Shown: positions 43,789 to 52,998 of the stretch, in pieces
How the letters are laid out: each line of letters begins with the position of its first letter
Position numbering within the stretch: the first letter of the stretch is position 1
IMG/VR virus record: IMGVR_UViG_3300045131_002463
Location: 1-64,000 of that record
DNA: 64,000 nt
Reading direction: 5' to 3' (one strand)
From: a virus
Position numbers and translations under genes: made by a program
Notes under the pieces: generated by a model
Told to the model about the DNA's origin: nothing
The model's input: the letters and a program-made list of their open reading frames with translations, nothing else
The model's database searches: none

Positions 43789-44673
43789 TTACTCAGTTAC
43801 TTCTTCTTCTATTGGATTTGCAGAAGGAAGATCTAAAAGACTATCAAGATCCTGCTCCCCGTCGTCTATCTTCTCGAGCGTAGTTACATGCTCTTCTATA
43901 TAAGATACAACATCCAGCTCTGCCAGCATGTGTTGCAACACCGAGCTTACTTTGTAGCCTGAGGCAAAGATGTCTCTAAACTTATCCGTAGTTAAGGCTA
44001 GATACTCTTTATCCATAGTTACCCACAGATGCCTCTGACTTCCGTAATCAAGAATAAAGAAATTTGCAGGAACTGTATTTGAATATTTAAGCCACAGCTT
44101 TTCAATAATTTTAGCCAGCTGACTTACACTTCCCTGAACATTCTTAACTGCTTTATCATATTCCTTACGTGCCTCTTTAGGCAGCTGTGCTCTCCCTTGC
44201 TTTACTAAAGCGTCAAATTCATCCTCATCTGCGAAACCAAGTTCTTCAGCTAAATCTTCAAAAGGTATATCATGTTTATTTACTAGTTGGTCTATAAGTG
44301 CATTAAACTTCTCAGAATTAAGGGAGCCCCTAATTTTATTAAGGCGTACCGTTTGAAGCATAAGCATTTTTTCATCAAATATTTCTGGAGATACAATAAT
44401 ACACGGTACTTCAGCATCGCCCGCAATCTTTACTGCCTCTAATCTGTGATACCCATCACACACAACGTAGGAACCATCATCCATAGGAACTACTATAATA
44501 GGAGAAATAAAACCAACAGAATCTATATTGTCTGAAAGCATATTAAACGAGATGTCATCTAATTCATTTGGATTCCAAAGGTTGGGCACTATTAAGCCCA
44601 CAGGTAAAGTAACTAGAGCACCATGTTCTACTTCTTTACCGTCGTGTAGTAATATTTTATTAGTCTCTTGCAT
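43789..44673 (-). CDS. ParB/Srx-fold protein, 294 aa
   Basis: Residues 20-115 match the ParB-like N-terminal domain: LIVPNLWNPNELDDISFNMLSDNIDSVGFISPIIVV...YVVCDGYHRLEAVKIAGDAEVPCII (motif GxHRxxA as DGYHRLEA). A helical middle part follows. Phage ParB-like proteins act in DNA binding, partition or as nuclease/CTPase; which one is unclear. Confidence 0.85.
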   Translation of the reverse strand: MQETNKILLHDGKEVEHGALVTLPVGLIVPNLWNPNELDDISFNMLSDNIDSVGFISPIIVVPMDDGSYVVCDGYHRLEAVKIAGDAEVPCIIVSPEIFDEKMLMLQTVRLNKIRGSLNSEKFNALIDQLVNKHDIPFEDLAEELGFADEDEFDALVKQGRAQLPKEARKEYDKAVKNVQGSVSQLAKIIEKLWLKYSNTVPANFFILDYGSQRHLWVTMDKEYLALTTDKFRDIFASGYKVSSVLQHMLAELDVVSYIEEHVTTLEKIDDGEQDLDSLLDLPSANPIEEEVTE

Positions 44674-44993
44674 TATAGATTATCTCCGTTTTTATTTTTG
44701 TCTAATTTAATTTTAGTTTGATACTCTATGAAACGTCTTACAGATAGTTTATTTCTTGTAACTTCACAATCATTACAAATATTTACTGCCTTTAGTCCTT
44801 TATCTATATAACCGCTCTCGGGGGCAATAGGTATTGCCTTTCTTAGAATATCGCAGAAACGAGTATGCATACGTGCTGATCTTTTTTTACAGTATACTAA
44901 TTCTCCATCTGTCTCTACTTGTTTTAACCAATCTTCCGGATTTTGTGTTTTAATCTGCTTATATTTATAATCCGGCTTAGGGGTTTTTGCCAT
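44673..44993 (-). CDS. Hypothetical 106-aa Cys-containing protein
   Basis: Begins MAKTPKPDYKYKQIKTQNPEDWLKQVETDG. Cys pairs (YCKKRSARMHTRFC and NICNDC) may bind zinc. AAGGA site inside the upstream gene; the overlap is 17 bases. Confidence 0.75.
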   Translation of the reverse strand: MAKTPKPDYKYKQIKTQNPEDWLKQVETDGELVYCKKRSARMHTRFCDILRKAIPIAPESGYIDKGLKAVNICNDCEVTRNKLSVRRFIEYQTKIKLDKNKNGDNL

Positions 44994-45762
44994 AGGGCAT
45001 CCTTATTTCCGATATATCTTTTAATAAAGCCTCAGTATAAGGCTGTAACGTCTCAACCCAAAGTTCTTCTAAATATTCATTTTGTGCTCCTAGCACCGAT
45101 AATTTTGCATCTTCCCAGTAATTTTCATGTTCCATTTTTCTTACTATTTTATTTATTTCAAACAAATAAATTATATTTGATATGTTACTTGAATTATAAA
45201 TAATTCTTAAAGAATTGTCAATATGTTTATAAAACCATGAATCTTTTCCTAAGAGGTACATAGGATTTATTTTAGTGGAAATAAGAATACGATCCTCTGG
45301 AAGAGCGTTATAAGAAAAATAATCTTCAGATATATCTAGTTCATCCATCTGTAAGTGTTTGATAGCTGCATATACTATTCTGTCTTCTACTGAACTAAAA
45401 TTATGAGCGTTGTCTTTATTACGATCTGCCCAAGATTTAAATGAACGTACCGTCTTAGTATTACTGTTATTAGACAACATTAAAAATAAAGATAACGCTC
45501 GTTTGTCTAAACAAGAATTACACATCCCAGAAATTATTTTCCATATACTATTGTTTTCTAAATGAATTATCTCGGAAGGAAGCGCAGAAAAGTGGAAAGC
45601 AGACGCCTTCCACAATATTGACGAAAAAATATTATAAGAATTATTATAAAGAGAAATATACCTGTAGGCTAAATTTGCAGAGGACAAATCTCCTCTGCAA
45701 ATACTGATATAAAGTATTGAAGTGTAAATACTTAAGTTTTCTGGAATACGAAGGAAGATCAA
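44977..45762 (-). CDS. Hypothetical 261-aa protein, TTG start
   Basis: The TTG overlaps the upstream TGA and follows GAGGAACTTTT. Ser/Ile/Asn-rich and helical. No domain recognised. Confidence 0.72.
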   Translation of the reverse strand: MIFLRIPENLSIYTSILYISICRGDLSSANLAYRYISLYNNSYNIFSSILWKASAFHFSALPSEIIHLENNSIWKIISGMCNSCLDKRALSLFLMLSNNSNTKTVRSFKSWADRNKDNAHNFSSVEDRIVYAAIKHLQMDELDISEDYFSYNALPEDRILISTKINPMYLLGKDSWFYKHIDNSLRIIYNSSNISNIIYLFEINKIVRKMEHENYWEDAKLSVLGAQNEYLEELWVETLQPYTEALLKDISEIRMPYGKNP

Positions 45763-46547
45763 AAAAGTTCCTCAAATTCATCAGAGTCTTCTTTATTTTT
45801 AGTTACAGAAACCTCATCATCTTCCTCTTCCTCTTCTTCATGCGTAGATATGGTACCCTGAATTGATAATCTACGTCCATAAATACGTTCCAGATGCTCA
45901 ATGTGATCCTCTAAAGTAGTCAATATAGGAACTATACCTTTAGATTCGCTCCATTCCTGACAAATGTTAGCGAAAGCTAGTGCTATATCTTCTGTATTTA
46001 TAAGGCGGGCGCTCTCTTCTAAGGCGTCCTTTATAATAGCGTGCTCTACCATTCCTAACTTCAAAGTGATAGTGGTTATAGTAGGAGTGTCATCTATAAC
46101 AGAGGACTTATCTCTCTGTGAGTCTTTTTCTGTTTTTACTTTAAAGTTTAGTTCTTTGGCTGTAGAATTTTCAGCTATCTCTATCCACTCTTCAGCATTA
46201 CTCTGGTCCACTACTCTAATTAGTTCTTTAGCTTTTGTCCATCCTAGTCTCTCTAACCTATCCATATCCATATTAAGCATAAGAGCTTTATTATAGATCT
46301 CTACTAGGTACATAGCTTTTCTATAGTTAAATTGTAATTCTGAATCAATATAGTTTTCAAAATTAGGGAAATCCCATACCTGATATACATTTTGTGTGTA
46401 TATGTCATATAAACATTTAGCTAACTTCATATACCCTATTTCAACCATGTCTTTAGCTCTAATAGCTTCTTCCCTCAAAGAAGAAGCGTTCGACAGAATA
46501 GAAGATACTTCTGAATTACTTCTTTCCACTAATGTAGTTGATGCCAT
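45759..46547 (-). CDS. Hypothetical 262-aa protein, probable DNA-associated
   Basis: Begins MASTTLVERSNSEVSSILSNASSLREEAIRAKDM. Residues 60-130 (FPNFENYIDSELQFNYRKAMYLVEIYNKALMLNMDMDRLERLGWTKAKELIRV) resemble helical segments of phage/plasmid proteins that accompany ParB-like factors. It ends with a very acidic tail (EEEEEEDDEVS...DEFEELF). Confidence 0.7.
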   Translation of the reverse strand: MASTTLVERSNSEVSSILSNASSLREEAIRAKDMVEIGYMKLAKCLYDIYTQNVYQVWDFPNFENYIDSELQFNYRKAMYLVEIYNKALMLNMDMDRLERLGWTKAKELIRVVDQSNAEEWIEIAENSTAKELNFKVKTEKDSQRDKSSVIDDTPTITTITLKLGMVEHAIIKDALEESARLINTEDIALAFANICQEWSESKGIVPILTTLEDHIEHLERIYGRRLSIQGTISTHEEEEEEDDEVSVTKNKEDSDEFEELF

Positions 46548-46558
46548 TTTATTTCTCC

Positions 46559-48136
46559 TTAGTCTTTCCTAATTAAACTTAAATTTGTTTTTTTCTTGAC
46601 AGGGTCTTCTAAATTCTCTTCGCTGTTTGATACCGGTCTGGCTCTATTCTTCATCCATTCTTTTATCCTAACCATATCCTCGCTTTCTATATTATTTTGT
46701 GGGTTTGTCTCAGAAATAGACTTTAATATATGTCTATTCTCCAATTCTACTCCTTCATAAAAAGAATTAAATAGTGCGTCTTCTATAGTAGCTTCTATTT
46801 CTGCCCCAGTAAAGTTTTCTGAATTTTTTGAAAGCAAAGCTAGGTCATAGTTAGACGCATCTCTTTTTCTTCTTTCTATATGTATCTTATATATAGACTG
46901 CCTTTCTTCAAAGGTAGGGAGTTCAACTGCCCATATTTCATCTAAGCGGCCTTTTCTGTATACCATAGAAGGCATCATGTCTGGATCATTAGCTGTAAAT
47001 ATCATAAATACAGGGCTCTTAGTTTCTTGCCTCCAGGTAAGTAAGGTAGATAACACTCTGGCAGTAACTCCTGAGTCTGTTTTCCCGCTAGATTCCATAC
47101 CAGCAAAAGCTTTATCTGCTTCATCTAGGAGTACAACTGCAGGTGCTATGGCCTCTATAACATCTAACGCTCTTCTTATTTTAGATTCGCTGTCCCCGAC
47201 GAATTTAGAAAATACACTACTTATGTCTAGTCTCAATAATGGCAACTCTAAAAAAGAAGCTATAGATTTTCCTATGTGAGACTTTCCTGTACCCGGTAAG
47301 CCAAGTAATAATATACCTTTAGGAGAATTTAATCCATATTCTTTAGCAGTATCTCCGAAAGCTGTTTTTCTCTTATCTAACCATTCTTTTAAAGAACCAA
47401 AACCTCCTACATCTTCTAATGTAATATCTGTATCTATACACTCTAGAACCTCAGATTTTTTAACATGCTGTTCTTTTTGTGATTGGATAATTTTATAATT
47501 GGGTTCTTCGGTGAGACTAACCGCAAGCGCTATTGCGTTTTCAGCTGAAAACAAATCTAATCCCAGGGCAGAAGTAGCCGCTTTACTTATTAATTTTTTC
47601 TTTTCTTTCTTATTCTTTTTACCAAATAAAATATGAGGCTCCCATTCCTTCATCAACTTAGCATAAAGCTCTTCAATTTCTTCTTTAGTAGGAAGAGGGA
47701 AATCACAATATGTAACTATATTATATAACTCAGGAGGTAGATCTAAATAAGCGCCAACAAATATAATAGTAGAAAAGTTACGTTTAGCGATATAGGCGGC
47801 GTCTATTATAGACTGTATTACATTGGCTTCTTTAAGTAGACCTCTAATATGATAGAAAACTCCTATAGTCTTAGAGTTCTGTGCAACGTGATTTAAAGCG
47901 GGTATAAAATCTTTTATAGGCCTATCTTTGGTAGACGGAACTAATTCTTTTATCCACGCTCCTCTTTCATACCGTTGTGCACCAGACGTAACTTTCCAGA
48001 TACATAACTCTCTGTCTATAAAGTTTAAGTCAACCATAGTAGATATAATATGTTTTTCTGCTTTTACATCTTCCACCGTTGGCATAAATAGACAGGGATT
48101 AGAACTAGCTAAATAATTTTTAAGCTTTGGGACCAT
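46559..48136 (-). CDS. AAA+ ATPase, Ycf46-like, 525 aa
   Basis: Residues 1-180 match the N-terminal region of Ycf46-type AAA proteins. The AAA module has Walker A GLPGTGKS near residue 280, Walker B VVLLDEADKAF, sensor 1 FTANDPD and an arginine-finger region YRKGRLDEIW. The tail is basic. It is likely a remodelling ATPase in phage replication or assembly; the substrate is unknown. Overlaps ruvC by 17 bases. Confidence 0.85.
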   Translation of the reverse strand: MVPKLKNYLASSNPCLFMPTVEDVKAEKHIISTMVDLNFIDRELCIWKVTSGAQRYERGAWIKELVPSTKDRPIKDFIPALNHVAQNSKTIGVFYHIRGLLKEANVIQSIIDAAYIAKRNFSTIIFVGAYLDLPPELYNIVTYCDFPLPTKEEIEELYAKLMKEWEPHILFGKKNKKEKKKLISKAATSALGLDLFSAENAIALAVSLTEEPNYKIIQSQKEQHVKKSEVLECIDTDITLEDVGGFGSLKEWLDKRKTAFGDTAKEYGLNSPKGILLLGLPGTGKSHIGKSIASFLELPLLRLDISSVFSKFVGDSESKIRRALDVIEAIAPAVVLLDEADKAFAGMESSGKTDSGVTARVLSTLLTWRQETKSPVFMIFTANDPDMMPSMVYRKGRLDEIWAVELPTFEERQSIYKIHIERRKRDASNYDLALLSKNSENFTGAEIEATIEDALFNSFYEGVELENRHILKSISETNPQNNIESEDMVRIKEWMKNRARPVSNSEENLEDPVKKKTNLSLIRKD

Positions 48137-48686
48137 GTAAGCCTCTCACCTTTAGGATACATTCTTTTTCTGAAGTAGTCGCTATTGTAGTAAGTTTACT
48201 ACCTATTTCCAGGTACTTCAACCCAAACATAGTTAACGCATAAGCATCAGCCTCATCTGAGTTTTTAAATTCCTTATGATATTTTTTATAAAGAGCTAAT
48301 TTAATATCCTCCTTCTTAGCATTTCCCTTTCCCGTAATAAACTTTTTTAATACAGTAGGAGGAACATCAATATAAAACCTCTCTCTGTTAGTTAGATCAT
48401 ATTTGATTATTCCTCCTAATTCTATTAAATTGGACATTGAACTGGACTTCCCAAAGGAACCAAAAGAATATCCTTCTATAAAGTAAATTGCGGCAGGGAC
48501 TATAAAATGATCTATCTCAGTTATCCTATCAAGAATAATTCTATAGCGTTGCATATAAGAATTCTTATTAGAAGTCTTTATACTCTCAGTAATAATAGTA
48601 TCACCCGGAATAGAGTATACGCTAACTCCTGTGGAGGTAAGAGAAAGATCTAAACCGATAATAAGTTGTGTATCTTCAGTAATCAT
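48120..48686 (-). CDS. RuvC-like Holliday junction resolvase
   Basis: RuvC motifs in order: IGLDLSLTSTGV (first Asp), YFIEGYSFG (Glu), VPPTVLKKFITGKGNAKKEDIKLAL, and NSDEADAYAL (C-terminal acidic pair). 188 aa is the usual size. It resolves recombination junctions before packaging. The promoter -10 ends 6 bases before the ATG and no ribosome site is present, so the mRNA may be leaderless. Confidence 0.92.
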   Translation of the reverse strand: MITEDTQLIIGLDLSLTSTGVSVYSIPGDTIITESIKTSNKNSYMQRYRIILDRITEIDHFIVPAAIYFIEGYSFGSFGKSSSMSNLIELGGIIKYDLTNRERFYIDVPPTVLKKFITGKGNAKKEDIKLALYKKYHKEFKNSDEADAYALTMFGLKYLEIGSKLTTIATTSEKECILKVRGLHGPKA

Positions 48687-48692
48687 TTTCTA

Positions 48693-48721
48693 TCTATACC
48701 ACATTTTTAAAAGCTTGTCAA
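48693..48721 (-). promoter_or_regulatory. Core promoter, probably leaderless start of ruvC
   Basis: TTGACA (48716-48721), 17-bp spacer ending TGTGG, TATAGA (48693-48698). The -35 lies in AAAGCTTGACAAGCTTT, the same dyad as at 38691. The ATG of ruvC is at the expected transcription start. Confidence 0.8.
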
Positions 48722-49590
48722 GCTTTTTCTTTCTGCATCTTACAAAAATTTAATACGGGACAATTTTTTGCAAGATATGTTGAGTAACCAGAGTCATAGC
48801 AAGATGCTATCCTAGGTGGGAGTATGTTCTCTGTGTACCCCTTTTTAAACTCCGTTAATTTGTTGAAAATATCTCTAAGTATAACTTTGTCATGTTTTAC
48901 TAGAAAGGTTTTAACTGGAGAGGTCTTCATCTTGAATCCCTTAGAAATATACATTATATACCCATATTTAGAATCAAAAGAAATATGTTTAGCTAAACGA
49001 TCTTTTCCTATTCCCCACATATATGTTTGTATCTGCCAGAGGTGTTCAATAAGGGGGGCCTTTAATTTATCGAATCCAACCGTATCTATTGTCTTTAATT
49101 CCAATACTCTAAAATTGTTTTCTGGCTTTTCTACGAACATATCGGGATGGCCCGTAACAAATAATGGCTTTTCCATTTTTAATGAATACTCGGTATACTC
49201 AAAGGCTTTAGGATTTGCGCCGCACACTGGACACTTTTCTTTAACTTTCTTTGTAAAAGGTGTCATATAATCGCATGCTCTACACCTCCAGAAACCACTT
49301 CTTAAATCATCAGATATAAAAGATTTAGTATTTTGGGCCCAAAAATGTACGGAATTTCCTATATCAAAGACTACTGTGTTAGAAAATTTTACATATTCCT
49401 TTTCTTCTATTTTACATTTATTAATTAAAACAAGCTGCCTCATACAATCTTTGTATAGAGAAGAAGCGCGAGGATATCTAGGTAGTATCTTAGTATGTAA
49501 CTTACTTTTTACTGATACAAAATCTCGTGTTATTAGCTCGGGATCCCCTGATTTTTCATTCGAAGTGAGGGTCACTGTATTCAAACTCAC
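48718..49590 (-). CDS. PD-(D/E)XK nuclease with zinc ribbon (Cas4/RecB-like)
   Basis: The nuclease core GHPDMFVEKPENNFRVLELKTIDTVGFDKLKAPLIEHLWQIQTYMWG has GxxD, ELKT and QxxxY motifs. A ribbon CRACDYMTPFTKKVKEKCPVCG is inserted at residue ~100, and a late Cys-rich segment (CYDSG...NCPVLNFC) may hold a Cas4-like Fe-S cluster. Probably an end-processing nuclease for recombination with RecA and UvsW-like helicase. GTG start. Confidence 0.85.
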   Translation of the reverse strand: MSLNTVTLTSNEKSGDPELITRDFVSVKSKLHTKILPRYPRASSLYKDCMRQLVLINKCKIEEKEYVKFSNTVVFDIGNSVHFWAQNTKSFISDDLRSGFWRCRACDYMTPFTKKVKEKCPVCGANPKAFEYTEYSLKMEKPLFVTGHPDMFVEKPENNFRVLELKTIDTVGFDKLKAPLIEHLWQIQTYMWGIGKDRLAKHISFDSKYGYIMYISKGFKMKTSPVKTFLVKHDKVILRDIFNKLTEFKKGYTENILPPRIASCYDSGYSTYLAKNCPVLNFCKMQKEKA

Positions 49591-50074
49591 TTCGCATCGT
49601 CCACGGTATAAATATAAAATTTACGTCAGGATATGCTAATTTAAATTCTGTCAATTTAGTTTTACCTCTAATAGCAAACTCCCCCTTGACCTCTAGGAAA
49701 CAGTCATAAGGGGGAGGAATATAGAAATCAGGTGTATAAGTGTATTTGCCTATGGAAAAACAATAAGGTTCATATAAAAAATCAATTGCAATCGATTGCA
49801 AATATTCCGCCACTCTTCCCTCAAACTCAGACCTAAAATATTTATCAAGTTTGTTTGAATAAAACATACAGGCAGAACAATTTACATCAGATATCTCCGG
49901 AGCGTCATATCTCCAGTCAGGATTTATAACTCCCTCATCTTTATAGCAACTTTTTATTTTATTTACTAAACATTCTTTACTACAGAAAAAATCGAGACCA
50001 CTATGCTGGTATTTCCAATCTTTCTGTGCTACTACTATTGTTTTTTTGCAACTGGCGCAGAGTCTTCTGGGCAC
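49556..50074 (-). CDS. Endonuclease with zinc finger and PD-(D/E)XK core, 172 aa
   Basis: An N-terminal CASCKK...FFCSKEC finger is followed by SEFEGRVAEYLQSIAIDFLYEPYCFSIGKYTYTPDFYIPPPYDCFLEVKGEF, the E...PDF...EVK pattern of small restriction/junction endonucleases. GTG start with GAGGTAAAGGC. Overlaps the recA 3' end by 40 bases. It contains palindrome copy 6. Confidence 0.78.
   Translation of the reverse strand: MPRRLCASCKKTIVVAQKDWKYQHSGLDFFCSKECLVNKIKSCYKDEGVINPDWRYDAPEISDVNCSACMFYSNKLDKYFRSEFEGRVAEYLQSIAIDFLYEPYCFSIGKYTYTPDFYIPPPYDCFLEVKGEFAIRGKTKLTEFKLAYPDVNFIFIPWTMRSEFEYSDPHFE
49787..49800. repeat. Palindrome copy 6 (TGCAATCGATTGCA)
   Basis: Perfectly symmetric core, located inside the endonuclease gene (codons for SIAID). 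Confidence 0.78.
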
Positions 50075-51228
50075 GCCTTTACCTCTTTAGGCACGGATTT
50101 AATCGCGCCTTCTTTTTTAATAATTTTATCTTTTATATGGTTTATCAGTTGTATTTGTGTTTCAAAATATAAATCCTTGTTTTTCTTCCACATTTCAACA
50201 AAGTCTTTCTGAGATCCACTACTTTTACCCATTGTATATTTAGTGGTCCCTTTTGTCATTAAACCATGATTAAGAAGCTCTGTTATAACTAACTTATGAT
50301 CTATAATATCCCCCCTAGAAAACTCTAGCTCAGGGATATCTGCGGTTACTCTTATAAATTCTCCAGATTCAGAGAGTTTTAAGGATTTAAATTTTTCAAT
50401 ATAAAAGGAATGCTTCTGCGCCATATGCAGATCTTTTTCTTTATCGTAATACTTCTCTTTATCCTGGAGTGCTTTTTTTGAGATATGGATAGTAAGAGCA
50501 GAAAAAAAGCGTATAGCGTAGCCCCCCGGCTGTGTTGTAGAGGGACCATAGAACACTCCTATATTAGCACGAAGTTGATTAGTAAGAAGTACTAAACAGG
50601 GGTGGCCTCTTTTGTACTCTTTACTTAACCTACTATTAACCTTATTAATTAGATTGGTTACAAGTTTTGCTTGGTTCCCTATAACTTTGTCATCAAGAGA
50701 AGAGTCCATCATATCAGATGGAAATAGAGCCGCCACGGAATCTAATATAACTAAACCGCAATCGTCAGCCCTTAATGAATAATCTATGATGTCTCCATAC
50801 TGGTTACCGGCATCACTCACATTTAAATAGTAATCTTCAGGATTACACCCAATACTTTGTGCCCAAAACTTATTGAAGGTACCTTCTACATCACACCATA
50901 CAGATTTCATCCTTATTGATGGAAGAGAACACTCACATTGACTTAAAGGCTTAAAACATCTCCAGCATATTTTTGCTACTTTTGCCATAGCAGACATAAG
51001 TAAAGAAGTCTTACCTCCATGTTCTGGGCCCTTAACTAGAGAGTATTGGTGTATAGGAAAGCCGCCCCCCGTAGCATAATCAAAAGTAAATATACCTGTA
51101 GGTAATCTCTGTGCATCGTCTAAAGCTTCAGTTCCTTGTATACAAGATCTATCGCCGTATCTTTGATTTAAAGATGAGGATATAGCAGAAAGGTTTGCTA
51201 TTTTTGCAATATCTTTAAGATCAGCCAT
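50035..51228 (-). CDS. RecA/UvsX recombinase, 397 aa
   Basis: Walker A KGPEHGGKTS near residue 66, Walker B CGLVILDSVAALFPSD and the loop 2 region LLTNQLRANIGVFYGPSTTQPGGYAIRFFSALTIHI identify the RecA fold. An unusual Cys cluster (CWRCFKPLSQCEC) is inserted after the first helix, so a zinc ribbon may decorate the filament. Drives recombination-dependent replication and repair. Confidence 0.93.
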   Translation of the reverse strand: MADLKDIAKIANLSAISSSLNQRYGDRSCIQGTEALDDAQRLPTGIFTFDYATGGGFPIHQYSLVKGPEHGGKTSLLMSAMAKVAKICWRCFKPLSQCECSLPSIRMKSVWCDVEGTFNKFWAQSIGCNPEDYYLNVSDAGNQYGDIIDYSLRADDCGLVILDSVAALFPSDMMDSSLDDKVIGNQAKLVTNLINKVNSRLSKEYKRGHPCLVLLTNQLRANIGVFYGPSTTQPGGYAIRFFSALTIHISKKALQDKEKYYDKEKDLHMAQKHSFYIEKFKSLKLSESGEFIRVTADIPELEFSRGDIIDHKLVITELLNHGLMTKGTTKYTMGKSSGSQKDFVEMWKKNKDLYFETQIQLINHIKDKIIKKEGAIKSVPKEVKACPEDSAPVAKKQ

Positions 51229-51613
51229 TATTCACCAATCCCATATGCGTTAATTTTCTTTCCATTATCTTATCAACCAGATCACTAGTCTGCTTATAAA
51301 CGCTTCCTATTTCCTCAGTATAACAAGGGATACTTAAATCTATAGCTACGGTAATATTTCCTTCGTTTGGTCCCAAGGGTATATGTCTCTTAGCATGAAC
51401 TGTAACCCTGGCTGGGGTTGTTACAAAAGGTCTTATCTTAATTATTTTAGGTTCTTGTGTTTGTTTACCTACTACGGTTTGCGTTACTTCCAAGTATCCT
51501 TCTTCAGAAATACTCTCAGCGGCAGGAGGTATTTGATCTATAGCTACTACCTTTTCTTCTGGTGCAGCGACTTCTTTGTCAATTTTTTTAATTGCTGGTT
51601 TTGCTTTTTTCAT
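51221..51613 (-). CDS. Hypothetical 130-aa protein with disordered start
   Basis: Begins MKKAKPAIKKIDKEVAAPEEKVVAIDQIPP (Lys/Pro/Glu-rich linker), then a beta-rich domain (KIIKIRPFVTTPARVTVHAKRHIPLGPNEGNITVAIDLSIPCY). Between helicase and recombinase genes, so possibly an accessory factor. Unknown. Confidence 0.72.
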   Translation of the reverse strand: MKKAKPAIKKIDKEVAAPEEKVVAIDQIPPAAESISEEGYLEVTQTVVGKQTQEPKIIKIRPFVTTPARVTVHAKRHIPLGPNEGNITVAIDLSIPCYTEEIGSVYKQTSDLVDKIMERKLTHMGLVNNG

Positions 51614-52971
51614 TTATTACGAACTTCCTTTATTTGTAATCCACGTTCTTGGTAGAACTTTATTCTAGATTGTGCACTATTTTTAGTTTCTTTATAGAAC
51701 ATATCAATAATATCTATAACTACTGGGGTTTTTTTCCCAACTAAAAAACGCTCTATCCTTCCCAGTGTCTGACGCATATCAGTTCTAACAGTACCTAGTA
51801 TTAATGTATCCATTCTAGGTATATCAGTCCCTCTTGACATTAGCCCAAAGGTTGCTAGTATTATAGACGCTTCTTCTGCTGATCTATCTTTCTCTTCTTG
51901 CTTTAACATCTTACCATTTAAAGAGCGTACAAAATATCCAATTCTTTTAGGGCTTATATTATATACCTTCACTAAAAGTTCTTTAATATTTTGTAGTTGC
52001 TCTTTACGGTCTGACATTATAAGAGTTACTCTACCAGAACTAAAGCTTTTAGAAGCATAGCTGGCTATAAGATCATTTCTTACAGCATTTTTAGCAAGAT
52101 TAGATATTAGCACTCCTCTACGTTGAATGTCTTTTAAGTAGGAAGGGATAAGACCAGAGGATCCATAGAATCTATGAAGTACAACCATAGGAGTCATAGT
52201 TTTTGTATTTTTACACTTAATACGAAACTGTGCTAAACTTTCTTCAAAGATAACATGAAGCCCATCCATACGGGTAGCGGAGGCAGTTACGCCTATTCTC
52301 CACTTAGCTGGAAACATACCAGATGCGGAAGAAAATGTTTTAGGAGGAAGAGAACTATCACATTCATCAAAGAATATTGCCCCAAAGCTGTTCTTAAACT
52401 CACGCGTAGCTATTCTAGGAATTACTATGGAATGTATTAAGCCAATTACCACTTTCTTATTTTCATAATCAGACTTTCCCGCTTCTACTATCCCAATATC
52501 TTCTTCCTTTAAATCTGTAAATTGTAAAATTCTATCCTTCCATTGTTTTACAAGATCACTCTTTGGCACTACAATTAATGTGGTAGTATGAAGTAATGAT
52601 ATCATTTTTAATCCCATCACTGTCTTGCCCGAGCCTGGGGCCGCCTCTAAAAAGAATCCGGTGGCCCCCTTATCTAGTAAAGCAGTAAACTCATCTATGG
52701 CTTTTATTTGGTAATCCCAGAGAGTCCCTTTAAATCTAAAATCCACTTTACTGCCAATGACTCTATTATCTACGATAGTTGTAGCCATTTCTTTACTTAA
52801 GCGTAAGGCATGACGAGGGATACCAATGTAATCTGAAGTTTCTTTGTAGTAAGTAATAGTAGGGCTATTCTTATATTTACCCGTAATGGTATATCTCTGT
52901 TTATAATCGGAGACATTTATCTCAGATTTTGGAATATACAAATATTCAGATAGTATTACTTTTTTAAACAT
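51610..52971 (-). CDS. SF2 DNA helicase, UvsW-like, 453 aa
   Basis: Motif Q region LWDYQIKAID, motif I EAAPGSGKTVMG near residue 110, Ia VVPKSDLVKQW, II FFDECDSS, III GVTASATR, then C-terminal motifs ILATFGLMSRGTDIPRMDTLIL and RQTLGRIER. Branch migration and recombination role expected beside RecA. Confidence 0.9.
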   Translation of the reverse strand: MFKKVILSEYLYIPKSEINVSDYKQRYTITGKYKNSPTITYYKETSDYIGIPRHALRLSKEMATTIVDNRVIGSKVDFRFKGTLWDYQIKAIDEFTALLDKGATGFFLEAAPGSGKTVMGLKMISLLHTTTLIVVPKSDLVKQWKDRILQFTDLKEEDIGIVEAGKSDYENKKVVIGLIHSIVIPRIATREFKNSFGAIFFDECDSSLPPKTFSSASGMFPAKWRIGVTASATRMDGLHVIFEESLAQFRIKCKNTKTMTPMVVLHRFYGSSGLIPSYLKDIQRRGVLISNLAKNAVRNDLIASYASKSFSSGRVTLIMSDRKEQLQNIKELLVKVYNISPKRIGYFVRSLNGKMLKQEEKDRSAEEASIILATFGLMSRGTDIPRMDTLILGTVRTDMRQTLGRIERFLVGKKTPVVIDIIDMFYKETKNSAQSRIKFYQERGLQIKEVRNK

Positions 52972-52998
52972 AAGAAAGCCCTAACTATGATCTGCTAA